From contig NC_061869.1 in the NCBI RefSeq assembly GCF_907164915.1, positions 37,882,840-37,946,839 on the forward strand: 64,000 nt of DNA, given 5' to 3'. This document shows, one piece after another, positions 1 to 11,356 of this stretch. How positions within the stretch are numbered: position 1 is the first letter of the stretch; the number at the start of each line of letters is the position of its first letter. The position numbers and the translations under genes were made by a program. The notes beneath the pieces are model-generated. The model saw only the letters and a list, made by a program, of their open reading frames with translations, did no database searches and had not been told where the DNA came from. The DNA is from Impatiens glandulifera. Lineage: Eukaryota; Streptophyta; Magnoliopsida; Ericales; Balsaminaceae.

Positions 1-3000
1 CATCTTCTCCCGTGATAGATTTAGTGGCTTCTGGATCCAGGATCTTTCTTCTTTGTCTTCGATTTTCATCTTGTTCTGCTTTAGTAGGTCTTTTCAGACT
101 TTGAACCTCTTCACTACTGGATTCATGTTTGTTATCGGTTTAATTCGCCCTACTTCAGAACTAAGGCTCACTGCCTTATTCAAGACCAAATTGTCTTCTT
201 CTGCACTTGATCTTTTGATTTCACAAAAACCAAGATTTCTCAGTCCATTCTCAAGAGCTTCTTTATTACTTATTCCAAGATTCTCATGTTCATCATCTCG
301 AAAGGTGGCTCTAGCCCAAGGATCAGGTTATTTCGAATTTTTATGACATTGTTTTTTCGGTTCTTACTTGCTCTCCTAGAACTGTGAAGAGTAGACTCAT
401 GACCTATTGGAGTGCCTTCAGATCCAATTTTGCTTGTTTCATATGGGCCAAGTATTCCCCGTCCCATAGATCTTTGAATTCCAGAAACTTTGGAAACAGG
501 ACATGTAGTTACATGAAGACCAGTTCTTTGATCAGTATTGGGATCGGGTGAGTTAGGACCAAAAATAGTATCATCCACAATAATAGGACTTGTGCCAGTA
601 TCAGGACCAATATAGTCGGTATCAGCATTGGTTGCACATTTTTCATCAGGACTTGTAGTAGCAAGTCCGGTAGCTTGAGTAGTTTCATGATCAGGAAGTC
701 CAAGACCAGGCTTAATATGGTCAATATGGCTAGGAATAGTAGCTTTATGAGAAGCTCTAAGACCGGTGTGTCTATGTCCAGCTTTATCAGGACCGATACC
801 CTGACCAGGACTGACATTTTGAACAAGACCTATTCTTGAGAAAACAGAATCCCTAGGACCGGTTCCCTGAACATGACCAATATGATTAACGTTAGTAGGG
901 TCAGCTTGTACCCTTACCCACTTCATTCTTTTCCTATCTTCTTCCTTACCCTTATCTGTTCTTGCTTTTGGTTGCCCATCTTATCATCCTCAGTGCGTTC
1001 ATTGCTGTTGAGTTCAGACCTGTTCACATTTCTCTCAACCTGAGCCTGGTTAGATGCATTTGAGGGAGTTGCTTAAGATGCATTTGAGTCTGCTCAGTGA
1101 TTCATTAAGGATTGTAGTCTCTATATTACCCTTCGTAATCTGATTAAGAATTTTGTCCTAGGCTGAAGCAGTCGAGGCAGTTGACACCTGATCCTTAAGA
1201 GATTCTATCTCTACAAAGAGAGTGATAATGCTTTGTTGTAGGGGATCAATAGAGTCCTGGATAAGGCCACGGAGATCCATCGTCCCTTTTGATGACTCCT
1301 CAACTAAATGAGGAGTCGATTATTGATGTGGGGAGACGGGTGGTAATATTTGTAGGTGAATAGCCTGTTCACTTTCCGGAATAGTCACTTCCTTGTTAGT
1401 AACTGTCACAAGCTCTCTTGGAGATGGAGATAATTGTGGAGAATGCATCTAATTCATTGCTAGATTTGAGAGAGCGAACTGCTCAGTCTCTGCACAGACG
1501 TTTGTTAAAATTTCAATTGTTGTTGTAGATGGACTAGATGCAGCCGGGGAAGTTTGCTTCTCTGTTGGGGAAGGTTATTACTCGGTAGTGGAGAGGTGTT
1601 GCACGGTAGCTGAGCTGATAGGCACTGAAGTGACTTGAGCTGACTCAAGTGGAGGAGTTGAGTCAGGCACTTCCGTTGAGTGGGTGGCCAGAGGATTGGC
1701 GTTGGATGCGTTGAGTGGTGCCCATTGTGGCCTAACAACCTCAGAAGACTTAGTGTCATGTTTGATTCTCATGGCTCTCGAGTTAAGAGATTCCAAGATC
1801 TGTTGCAACTTCTCATTAATTTTGGCATCCAGCCATGCGGTTTTGTCCATTAGTCTGTAATTAGTCATTCTTTGTCGAAGGAGTGCATATAGGTTAGCTC
1901 CTCTAACGATGACTTCAACTAACTCCCTCCTTTTGAGAGCCTCTTGTATGTTGGTAGTGGAGGTCCACTTCAAGATTACGTTCTCTTGAAAGATCATCGT
2001 TATTTTCCTTTACTTGCAACTTTGACAGGTCGTGTAGTAGCTAAGACTGGTTCTCTTATTTTGATTCCTTTAGTAGTTGGAGCTGCTACTACGGTAGTTG
2101 CTGGTGAGACAACTATTAAAGAAACAACTGCTGATGAATTTATTGTCGTTGGTTGTGTTGTAGTAGGGCCTTTAGCTGACGTTGCAGCTGGTCTTTCAAC
2201 AATATCATAAGTAGAAAATGCAATTGGTGCTTCAACAAAGCATCAACCGATGCTTCAACTTGTACCAATGTAGTGACATTTACTTCAATCACTACCTCAG
2301 AGTCTTTTGTTCTTGTTTCCTCCAACCATGCCTTCTTAGCCTTAGACACAGTCTCGACTGACTATCTTGTTGACTCAAGGGCTTGGTTGCTTGAGTTGTC
2401 AGCAGATTTCTCAAGTATTAGCTTCCTTTTCTTTCCTATTGTTGGTCGCTTAGGGAAAGTTGTTGAGTGTCCGCTTGACTGTTGTGCGGATATTTCGAGA
2501 CTGGAATAATGCACCCCTCTTAACCTAAGAATGTAGGAACTGACCATCATGTTGGTTAGAATCGTGGATAAATGGACGTTCACTCCCCTACCTACGTTTA
2601 CCTTGAAGTGCTCGAGTAGCCTACTAATCTTTACAACAAATCCAATATGTTGCTTCTTCAGGAGCGTCACAATGGTTATTAGGGTTGTGAAGAGGACTGA
2701 TGACCAATTGATGGTCATTCTTTTTGTGATGCCCACCATTATCTCGAAGTAGTCCCGAGTGTATGCGTCAAAGGACCCCACCTTTTATCGAAGGGATTTT
2801 ACGACAATATCGTTGAGCAAACAATATTCTTGTTTCATCAACTTCTTCTTTCCATGAGTAGCAATGGGTTGAGAGAGATCCGAGAAGGCCGTCTTCATCT
2901 CCTTAATCGCATCTAGCGGTATTTGGTCGAAGGTGATGATCCCTTCCGTCGGAAGCTCAAAGTATTCGGCGAATGCCTCTTCCTAGACAGTGATCTTAGT

Positions 3001-3210
3001 GCCTTTCACCAAGCACTGGATGGTGTCCCCGGAGACCTTCGCTGTCGAGATGAACTGACGTTCCTCTTCTTCGTGTACGTTGTTGGTTCCCTAAAGGAAC
3101 TTAAGACTGGTCACCTTTAGGGTTTGGAACATCTCCACCATCTTATGAATAACTAGGGTGTAGACTGATTTGAAGTCTACTTGAAAAATGTTTTGAGAGA
3201 AAGACGTCAT
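1..3210 (-). pseudogene. Element B post-pol ORF (Sirevirus env-position protein), degraded, partial
   Basis: Starts at the ATG complementary to 3208-3210 (MTSFSQNIFQVDFKSV), after a pyrimidine-rich leader. The frame can be followed through several stops to about 2362, then in pieces at 1997-1578 and 926-270. Its N-terminal domain is the same one found three times in element A: 'VDFKSV', then 'FAEYFELPTEGI', then 'MVGITKRMTINWSSVLF'. The 1997-1578 piece is helical and rich in K/E/R ('LDAKINEKLQQILESL'), like a coiled-coil. The 926-270 piece is a low-complexity Gly-Pro-Asp-rich tail. An in-frame TAG at about 3118 and later stops make it non-functional. No signal peptide or clear membrane segment is visible, so I do not call it an envelope protein. 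Function is unknown. The frame leaves the window at base 1. Confidence 0.7.
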
Positions 3211-3329
3211 TGCAGATGTTTAGGATTTTAGAGAGAAGATGAAGAAGATTAGGGTTAGGGTTTATATCGCAAGAGAGAATATGAATAGCTTGTGAGTCGT
3301 TTAAAAATGACAGTCCACGTGTCTTCATG

Positions 3330-3840
3330 TTATTTGAACAAAAATAAATTATTTTTTAAATTTTAATTTATAAATGTGACTGTTCATTATCCTAAGGGAG
3401 ATAATGCGACAACGTATTGTTAAGGTCGAACTGTTGTTCCACTCAGTTGACGAGTAGTCGGCTAATATTCACTAAGACAGTTGACACACCGTGTTGTCTA
3501 CATGCCTTGTATTTTAACTAAGAGTCACTACTCTGCTGAAGGCGTTCTGCTGATGCACAGTAACAGATGATATACTATGCTATACACCATACCTTGCTCA
3601 TCAACTGAATTGAATTACTCAGCTGAGTTGAATTACTCAGCTGATAGCGCGTAGTATTCAGCTGATATACAATGCTGATAGAAGACTTTGTCTATCAGCT
3701 GAGTTAATATACTCTACTAAAATTACAAGTTGCTTATACACTCGTCTGATGTACAGTGTCATCAACTGACTCTTCTTTCATCTGAGTTAGAGACAATTGT
3801 TTCAACATGTCTGTCTTATCAACTGACCATCAGATTCACC
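3330..3840 (-). promoter_or_regulatory. Element B pol/post-pol spacer rich in CAGCTGA/CAACTGA motifs
   Basis: Non-coding stretch between the end of pol and the post-pol ORF. Between about 3440 and 3830 it contains many copies of CAGCTGA, TCAGCTGAT, CAGTTGAC and related E-box-like palindromic words. The same words build the tandem repeat in element B's LTR at 9640-10100. By position it would be the promoter of the post-pol ORF. Regulatory function is inferred only from this sharing. Confidence 0.4.
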
Positions 3841-6800
3841 CTAAGTTTATGCATGATAAATTAATTTAAATCTAAAAGACCTAAAATATTTCTAAAGTAA
3901 GAAAACATGGTATTGGAGAGTGGCTTCAGGAATATGTCAACCACTTGTTGATCGGTTGACATATATTCCAGACGGATGTGCTTCTACACTACATGGTCTC
4001 GGATGAAGTGGTGTCGAATGTGGATATGCTTTGTCCTTGAGTGCAACACCATATTATATGTGATAGCTATGGAACTAGTGTTGTCACAGAAGATTGGTGA
4101 CTCATCTGCCCTAATGCCAAAATCCCTCAGCTGTTGTTGAATCCACATCAGTTGAGCACAGCAGCTACTAGCAGCAAGGTACTTCTCTTCTGTTGTTGAA
4201 GTGAAAATAGACGTCTGCTTCTTGTTGAACCACAAAATCAGAAGATCACCAAGGAAATGACACGTTCCGTTGGTGCTTTTCCTGTCAATCTTACATCATG
4301 CATAGTCCGCATTAGAGTAACTAATTAAGTTAAAACTGGAATCCTTTGGATACCACAGTCCAACACATTGAGTTACCTTAAGATATTTCAAAATATGTTT
4401 AACAACTATGTAATGAGATTGTTTAGGATTAGCCTTAAATCTTCCACACACGCCGACATCAAACATGATGTCTGGTCGGCTAGCTGTCAGATAGAGCATG
4501 GAGCCAATGATCCCTCAATATGCTGTGATATCAACATCCTGAACGCCTTCATATTTGTCCAGTTTGCTCGATGAGTTCATAGGAGTTGAGGCAGCTAAGC
4601 AGTTCTCCATAACGAATTTCTTTAGTAATTCCTTGGTGTACTTAGCTTGATTTATGAAGATTCCACTTTCAAGTTGCCTAACTTGAAGTCCAAGAAAGAA
4701 CGTTAGCTCACCCATCATGCTTATCTCAAATTTTTCTTGCATCAACTTAGAGAAATTTTCACATAGTTTGGATTAGTTGACCCAAAAATGATGTCATCCA
4801 CAAATTTGTACATGTAAAATATGTGAGTCTTTGACAAATTTAAAGAGTGTTTTATCTACTATGCCAATAACAAAATCATGTTCAAATAAGAAAGTTGACA
4901 AAGTGTCATACCAAGCTTTAGGAGTTTGCTTAAGTCCATATAATGATTTATCTAATTTAAAAACATGAAGAGACAAGTATGATTTTGAAAACCAGGAGGT
5001 TGTTCATCATAAACATCCTCATTGAGTGTGCCGTTAAGAAAAGAACTTTTAACGTCCATTTGATAAATTTTAAATTTTTTGAAAGTATCATATACTAAGA
5101 AGATTCTAATAGCTTCTAACCTAGCTACTGGAGCAAATGAATCCTCAAAGTCAATTCTTTTCTCTTGTCTATATCCTTGAGCTACTAGCCTAGCTTTGTT
5201 TCTAATAAATAATTCATCTTCATTTAGTTTGTTTTTAAATATCCACCTAGTTCCAATAACTGGTTGATTATCTGGTTTGGAAATTAGATGTCAAACTTTG
5301 TTTTTTTCAAATTAGTTTAGTTCTTCTTGAATGGCATTGATCCAATCTAGATCAAGCAATGATTCATCTACTTTCTTAGGTTCGATTTGAGATATAAAAA
5401 AAGAGTTTTCATATTCATCAATCAATTGGTTTATGGTCGAAAGAGGTGCAAATGGATTTCTTTTGATTAATTCTGGTGGATGGTTTCTGTTCCATCTAAA
5501 ATTCTGTTCTAGAGGGTCAATTGTCTGATCAGTTATTCCAGCAACATCCAAACTGTCAATTGTCTGCTGGTTTTCAGTCTGATAGACTAGTTGAACATCA
5601 ACCGTGTCAACTGGATGATCAGATAAATTGTTTTTGTTGACTTGAACTTCATCGTCACTATCAGATTGGAGATTAGTTGTCTCCAATATGTTTGATAATT
5701 CATGAAATTCATTAGAATTATTTTCAATAGATTCATCAAATACAGCATGGGTTGATTATTCAACAGTTAGAGTTTGTTTATTAAAAACTCTATAAGCTTT
5801 GCTGACTGGAGAATAACCTAGAATGATGTCAATATCTACTTTGGCATTAAAGGCAGTTAGATGATTTTTGTTATTATTGTGAATAAAACACTTACAACCG
5901 AATATCCTAAAGTAAGATATTTTAGGAACTTAGCCATACCAAATTTCATAAGGTGTTTTATTAAATCATTTATTAATCATCGACCTATTTTGAGTATATA
6001 ATGTTGTATTGATAGTTTCTGCCCAAAGTTTTTGAGACACACAAGAATCACTTAGAATTGATCTAGCTTCTTTTTTTAGTGTTCTGTTTCTCCTTTCAGA
6101 AACATCGTTTTATTGTGGAGTTCTAGCACTAGACAACTCGTGTCTAATACTAGATTCCTCAAAGAAAGATGACAAATTTGTGTTTGTGAATTTATTTCCT
6201 CTGTCACTTCTAATTTTTATAATGCTTAAGGATTTTTCATTTTGTAGTCTTCTAAGAATTTTAATTAAGTTAACACCAGTTTGATCCTTAGATACTAAAA
6301 ATACTACCCAAGTAAACCTTGAGTAGTCATCCATTATGACCAGTGTATATCTCTTTCTCCTTAAACTAGTTACTAGAATTGGACCAAATAGGTACATGTG
6401 TAGTAATTCCAGACATATGTTAGTTTAGATATTCCCCATTTGTTTTTAAATGTTGATCTGGTATGTTTTCCCATTTGACAAGCGGTAGTCATCCATTTGT
6501 TTTTAAATGTTGATCTGATCTGTTTGATTATTTTTACAAGCGGGGCAGACATTGTCTTTATTAAATTTCAGTTTAGAAATTCCAGTTACAAGATCTTTTG
6601 TACATATATTATTAATTGTTTTAAAGTTGAGGTGATTAAGTCTTTTATGCCATAATTAGTTTTGGTCATTTTTTATTATCATGCATACAGGATCTAAAGA
6701 TTTATTCTTCCAATTCATTTTAGAAGAGTTTCATACTCTACTTCCTGTTAGTAGGGTGTTCCCCTATTGATCTCTAATAAGACATGCATGATTTTGAAAT

Positions 6801-7600
6801 TCTACTATGTGCCCATTATCGCACATTTGACTTGTGCTAATTAAATTGTAACATAGATTTTCTACCAATAGCACATTATTAATAGTAAAATTACCATTGA
6901 CAATCTTACCCTTACCCACGGTTTTACCTTTCGAGTTATTACCAAAAGTGATTTTTGGTCCAATGCATTATATGTCTGTTAGCAGTCGACTGTTACCTGT
7001 CATATGCTTGGAGCAACCGATGTCCAAATATCACACTGAATCTTCCAAGCTATTGTCCTGTTTTACCTACACATATATACATTGATAGCGTTGGTGCCAA
7101 TATTCATTTGGGTCCATGGTTAATTAGTCCATTGGGGATCCATACTTGAGTTATTTTTATGGATCTCCCATTTTGTGTTTGTAATGATGTGTATGTTTAC
7201 TTGGCAAATGTCTTTATGCCTACTGATGATCCATTGACTTTAGAAGATGATTTTTGATAAAAACATTTCTGGCTTTCTGTCAGGTTTTTGCTTACCAGAC
7301 CAATTGGCTGCCCTATTTTGGGGCTTATGCCAGTTTAACTTTTGGTCAGTTGACTTAACATATTTAATTTCATCTTTAAAAGTCAAGTTATCACATCTTT
7401 GATTAGTTTGAATATCAGTTGACTTTCCCTTGACGAAACATATGAAATTAAGTTTTCCTTTTATCGGGTTCAACTTGTTGCAAGACTCAGTTGGATTGTC
7501 CCCAACAAATCCTAGACCGGATTTGCATCTGGCAGGCCTGTCATATGAACTATTTCTTCCATGAACTAACCGCATAGTTTAATCTTTGATTTTCAACCGA
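3840..7600 (-). pseudogene. Element B pol (protease, integrase, reverse transcriptase, RNase H), inactivated
   Basis: Minus-strand copia polyprotein in the order PR-IN-RT-RH. Protease lies near 7010-7040; the expected Trp before the active site is a TGA stop and the DSG triad reads DIG, so it is broken. Integrase includes 'LWHKRLNHLNFKTIN' (about 6600-6650) and the core 'IKIRSDRGNKFTN' and 'HELSSARTPQ' (6110-6397), followed by a stop where QN is expected. RT includes '[14 protein letters not shown]' (about 5230), '[18 protein letters not shown]' (about 5000-5060) and 'VDDIIFGST' (about 4770). RNase H lies at 4499-3984 ('YLTASRPDI' to 'HSRTKHIHIRHHFIRDH'). A 57-bp partial tandem duplication of CCATTTGTTTTTAAATGTTG occurs at 6436 and 6493. 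Closest relative in the window is element A's pol. Confidence 0.85.
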
Positions 7601-8905
7601 TAAATTATGAACTATTTCTTTGATCTTCTCATTTTGTTTTTCAAAACTTCTGGTTCATTATTTTGAGCTTCAAAACTTGTATTGTTAGATTTGTTTTCCA
7701 AATTTATTTCGTTCAAAAGATCTGACAGTTTCTTGTACTCAATGACCGTCATTGAGTGCAGTAATTAAATCATTTCTTGTGAATTCATTAGAGGTGAAAT
7801 CAAATACCTCGTTGTCATCTTCCATGAAGCATTTGACAATTTCTTCCTCTCTTTCACTTGAGGAGCTCTCATCAGAATCACTTTTAGCTCATTAACTTTT
7901 GCTTTCCTCAGCAAGTAGAGCCTTCTATACCTTCTTGTTCTTGGAAGATCTGTTTTCCTCCTTGCACTTCTTCTCAAATGGTTTCTTGTCATCACTTTTG
8001 TGTTTTCTACCGTCAGCCATGAAGTGACCTAGTCGGTCACAATTAAAACATTTTAAGTTAACATTGGAAACATTTTTATAATTATTTATGTTAAGATTAA
8101 AGTTAGAATGATTATTCCTCATGAATTTGCCAAACTTTTTGACAAATAATGACACCGCGTCGTCGTTGATCTATTCAAAAAACTTGGTAGATGTCGCAGC
8201 ATGTGGTTCTTTAGTAGTCACCAATGCTTGTGTTGTGATGGAGGTGGATGGCTCCTCCTCATTCCTTGAGTTTATCTCAAACTCGTAGGCCTTTAGATCG
8301 GCAAAGAGATTATACAGCTCGATCTTGTTGAGATCCTTGGATTCCCTCATAGCCACCGTTTTGATATCCCATTCTTTGGGCAAATCTCTCATAGCTTTGA
8401 TAACAACTTCCCTATTGCTATATACCTTTCCAAAGGTTAATAGTTCTATGACAATGTTGTTGATCTTTCTTCGAACTCAGTCATAGTCTCACTCGGGCGC
8501 ATCCTGATGTTGTCGAACTTTTGTGTGGAAACCATCAGCTTGTTTTCTTTTGTTTGGTAGTTGCCTTCACAAAGTTGAGTCAACTTCTCTCAGATCTCTT
8601 AAGAAGAGGAACATGATTTGATCTTGTTGAACATGTTATTGTCTAAAGTTTTGTAGAGAATGTTTTTGGTTACGTTATCGAGGTTGGCCTTCCTCTTGTA
8701 TTTAGCAGTCCACTCATATCTGGGTTTCTCCGTCATCTGAAGAGCACCCTCCATTGTATTTGTGGTTGTGTTGACCTTGCATATCTTCATGGGACCATCT
8801 GTGATGACATACATCATCTTGTGCCGCCCGATGTGCTTACATTCTGATCTTTTAGTCATCATAGTCTTCCTTTGAGAACATTGAAATCTTGTTTAGGTAA
8901 GACAT
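7600..8905 (-). pseudogene. Element B gag, inactivated
   Basis: The likely start is the ATG complementary to 8903-8905 (MSYLNKISMFSKEDYDD), 40 bases from the PBS. The copia gag (UBN2-like) body can be followed through frame changes at 8862-8599 and 8392-8171 ('MRDLPKEWDIKTVAMRES', 'YNLFADLKAYEFEI'). A CCHC zinc knuckle lies at 8050-8009 (CFNCDRLGHFMADG); its last Cys has become Gly, so metal binding should be lost. A Lys/Glu/Ser-rich tail follows. Gag would form the virus-like particle that packages the element RNA. Frameshifts and stops make it a pseudogene. Gag and pol appear to have been one continuous frame, as in other Sireviruses. Confidence 0.8.
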
Positions 8906-8944
8906 GATTCAAATATCTGTAGTATCTTAAGAATAGAAAACTTT

Positions 8945-8956
8945 GCTCTAATACCA
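8945..8956 (-). other. Primer binding site of element B
   Basis: On the minus strand this reads TGGTATTAGAGC, complementary to the 3' end of initiator-Met tRNA with one mismatch (T for C). It lies two bases after the LTR end, the usual copia spacing. Confidence 0.85.
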
Positions 8957-9639
8957 CTTGTTAGGATCGAAGACAATAATAGAAGGGGGTTGAATATTGT
9001 TGTTCTATTTTTGCACTTAAATGCGATTTGAATCCTGTTAAAGATTGAAAATTTATTTCTAATCTTCAACAAATCATAGCAAGCTCTTGAACAGTTTCAA
9101 GTGTGTAAAATGCTTGCAGAATTTGAAGCAGTAGATATAAGGATAGATGAAGTAATGAAAAGACAACACAAGATTTTATGGATGTTCGGAGATAAAGCTC
9201 TTATGTCAACCCTTCTTCTGTTTCCAGAATGATTGTACTAGAAGACTTTGATTTGTATAGACGCTACACAAACCCACTCAGATCACAAGCCTTAACACTT
9301 GTCTTTCTGAACTTATAGCTCTCAAACTATCTTGTTGAACAAACGACTCTCTATTCAACTTACACAAATAAAATGATTATCGAATGATACAAAAGATTAG
9401 CGAATCATAAAACCAGAGAAGAAGAGTCAGCGAAGAAGGTTCACCGTTGTTCTTTGATGTCTTGTTATACTTGAAGCATGGCAACGATCGAATCCCTTTT
9501 ATCGATATGTGGCATCGGTACATTTGTCGTATGTCTGGAATATGAGATTTTAGTCTGCATGGGAATAAAATATTCGTTTATCATTTTGCATGTCAGAGCA
9601 TAGAGTTGATTGTACATTTTGTCGTATTGCAATTGAGTG

Positions 9640-10100
9640 CTTAGCTACTTGATTTAGCTGATAAGCATTTAGCTGATGTGGAACTCAACTGATAGCGAGC
9701 TCTACTGATGATCAACTTTGCTGATGAGATACTTTACTGATAGCGAACTCAACTATTGAACAATTCTACTAATGAGCTACTCTATTGATAGTGAACTCAA
9801 CTGATGATGAGCTATACTGATGAGCTACTCTACTGATAGCAAACTCAGTTGTTGAACAGTTATGCTGACGGAGCAGCTCAGCTGATAGCGAGTCTGCTGA
9901 TGGAAACTATGTTGTTGGCGCATCTTCAACTGATGGAAAGTCTGTTGATGACAACTCTATTGTTAGTGCATCTTTAGTTGATGACAAGTCTGCTGATGGC
10001 AACTCTGTTGTTAGCGCATCTTTAGCTGATGGAAAATCTTTTGATGACAAGTCTGTTGTTAGCACATCTTCAGCTGATAGCGAGTCTGCTGATGGCAACT
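9640..10100. repeat. Degenerate tandem repeat inside element B LTR (CTGATAGCGA.. / CTGATGGCAACT..)
   Basis: About 460 bases are made of short imperfect units such as CTGATAGCGAACTCAACTGA, CTGATGAGCTACTCTA and GTTGTTAGCGCATCTTTAGC. The units are roughly 18-20 bases and group into longer periods. Element A was inserted within one unit, and the array continues for about 70 bases after A (24143-24215). A minus-strand open frame of 74 codons here is only a by-product of the repeat. LTR arrays of palindromic words are a known Sirevirus trait; a role in transcription is inference. Confidence 0.75.
10096..10100. repeat. Target-site duplication of element A, left copy (CAACT)
   Basis: CAACT at 10096-10100 is repeated exactly at 24143-24147, directly outside the two LTRs. 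A 5-bp duplication is the expected size for a copia integrase. Confidence 0.95.
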
Positions 10101-11311
10101 TGATAGAAAAATTAAGTAAGTTAATTTTCAAACCGGCCGGAAAACTAAACTACTATTAACTCTTATGTGCAGGAATAGATCAACTCGTATAAACCGGCTG
10201 GCACTACATAAACCGGCTGAAGAACATATCAAAGTAATCCAGTTCCAGATGATCAAGTCATGATCAAGAGAAACCGGTTTCAACGTACTTCAACATTCCC
10301 AACAGAACGGCTAGCAAAGAAAAGTTTACATTCCATCCGAATCACATTACGAAAGAGTCAACCGTGAACTAAGAACTACAAAAATGACATAATGTGACGA
10401 AATAGACGTATCTTGGGAAAATAAAAGAAGATAAGATCCGGATCAAAAGCATGCGATAAAGACAATGATGAATTGCTGATCCGAAGATCCGACTCAGACA
10501 GCCGGAAGGTGCATGCCTGACACGTGTCCAAATCTGCAAACCGCCTACATCATCAATACCTGAACGGTATATGCATGCCTGCCTAGTGTCAAGGAGTTGA
10601 AACGTGCAAGCAACCTCTCTGAACCGACGTGACTTTGAACTGACCAATCCCACTGTGAGAGAAGAAAATGACTGTTGGGATCCTCTTCACTATAAAAGGA
10701 AGACGAAGCGACCTCATTAATGACATGGTTACGAAATAGTTAAGAGAGAGAAAGAAATCTCACGCGCGATCTAAAACGGTTGTTTCATTTACCGAAAGCT
10801 TTATTGTGTTGTATTAGTGTATTACATCAAGAGTGAGTTGGTGTAACTGGAGAGTAGCGAGTTAGGCTCGACCGCAGTGTAATTGTTGTAACATTGAAAG
10901 TTAGTGGAGAACCTTCTCATAATCTGAGAAGAAAGGGTGACGTAGGAGAGTTTGCTCTGAACATCCATAAAAAAATCCTGTCTCTTGTTCTTTACTTATT
11001 CTCTTGCTTATTTGACTCTAAAACCGAAATATATTAACCAAAACATAATCCTACCCCTCAAAAATCGGTCTACTCATATCCCTCAAATCGACTCATCATA
11101 AACCTCATCCAAGTCGCGTGCGTTGCTTCAAACTGAAACAGACATTTCCGCCCTTGAACCAGGTTCAAGAGTCTGTGACATTTTGCGTAGTGTTGAGAAA
11201 GGTTTTAGTCTCTAACCGGACTATCACCAAATTGTGTGTTGCGTGTTGTAAGCGGCTACCCTTCCTAAACCGGAATACCCCAGTCCTCCAAGGGCGTCCC
11301 CGATCCTAACA
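10101..11311 (+). repeat. Element A 5' LTR
   Basis: 1211 bp, begins TGATAGAAAAATT and ends CCTAACA (TG...CA). Matches 22931-24142 along its full length with scattered substitutions and short indels. Contains several AACCGG words in both orientations and a TATA box at 10691. Open frames of 94 (minus) and 63 (plus) codons occur in both LTR copies but look like chance frames kept by LTR identity. Confidence 0.95.
10691..10697 (+). promoter_or_regulatory. TATA box of element A 5' LTR promoter
   Basis: CTTCACTATAAAAGGAAG. The same word occurs at 23521 in the 3' LTR. It is the best candidate for the start of genomic RNA; no other canonical TATA box stands out in this LTR. Confidence 0.7.
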
Positions 11312-11313
11312 AG

Positions 11314-11325
11314 TGGTATCAGAGC
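11314..11325 (+). other. Primer binding site of element A
   Basis: TGGTATCAGAGC, a perfect complement of the 3' end of initiator-Met tRNA, two bases after the 5' LTR. Confidence 0.95.
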
Positions 11326-11356
11326 GAGGTTCTTAGCACTCAAGCAACCGAAAAAG

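Larger units (their letters stand above)
8959..10100 (-). repeat. Element B 5' LTR, PBS-proximal part
   Basis: On the minus strand the LTR ends ...GATCCTAACA at 8959, directly before the PBS. Element A's LTR ends with the same GATCCTAACA, showing the two elements are related. The LTR is interrupted at 10100/10101 by element A and resumes at 24143. Removing A and one copy of CAACT, the whole LTR would be about 1.39 kb. Confidence 0.8.

Noticed and set aside
270..926. 218-codon minus-strand frame as an independent gene
   Set aside because: By position and strand it is the low-complexity distal part of element B's post-pol ORF, so it is not counted as a separate gene.
2273..2752. Plus-strand frames (78 and 67 codons) at 2273-2752
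   Set aside because: They are antisense to the conserved domain of element B's post-pol ORF.
9907..10131. 74-codon Ser/Asp/Ala-rich minus-strand frame
   Set aside because: It is a direct translation of the LTR tandem repeat and crosses the insertion point of element A.
10369..10653. 94-codon minus-strand frame, repeated at 23199-23483
   Set aside because: Both copies lie at the same place in the two LTRs of element A, so LTR identity explains the conservation. It runs against the element promoter and resembles no known family.
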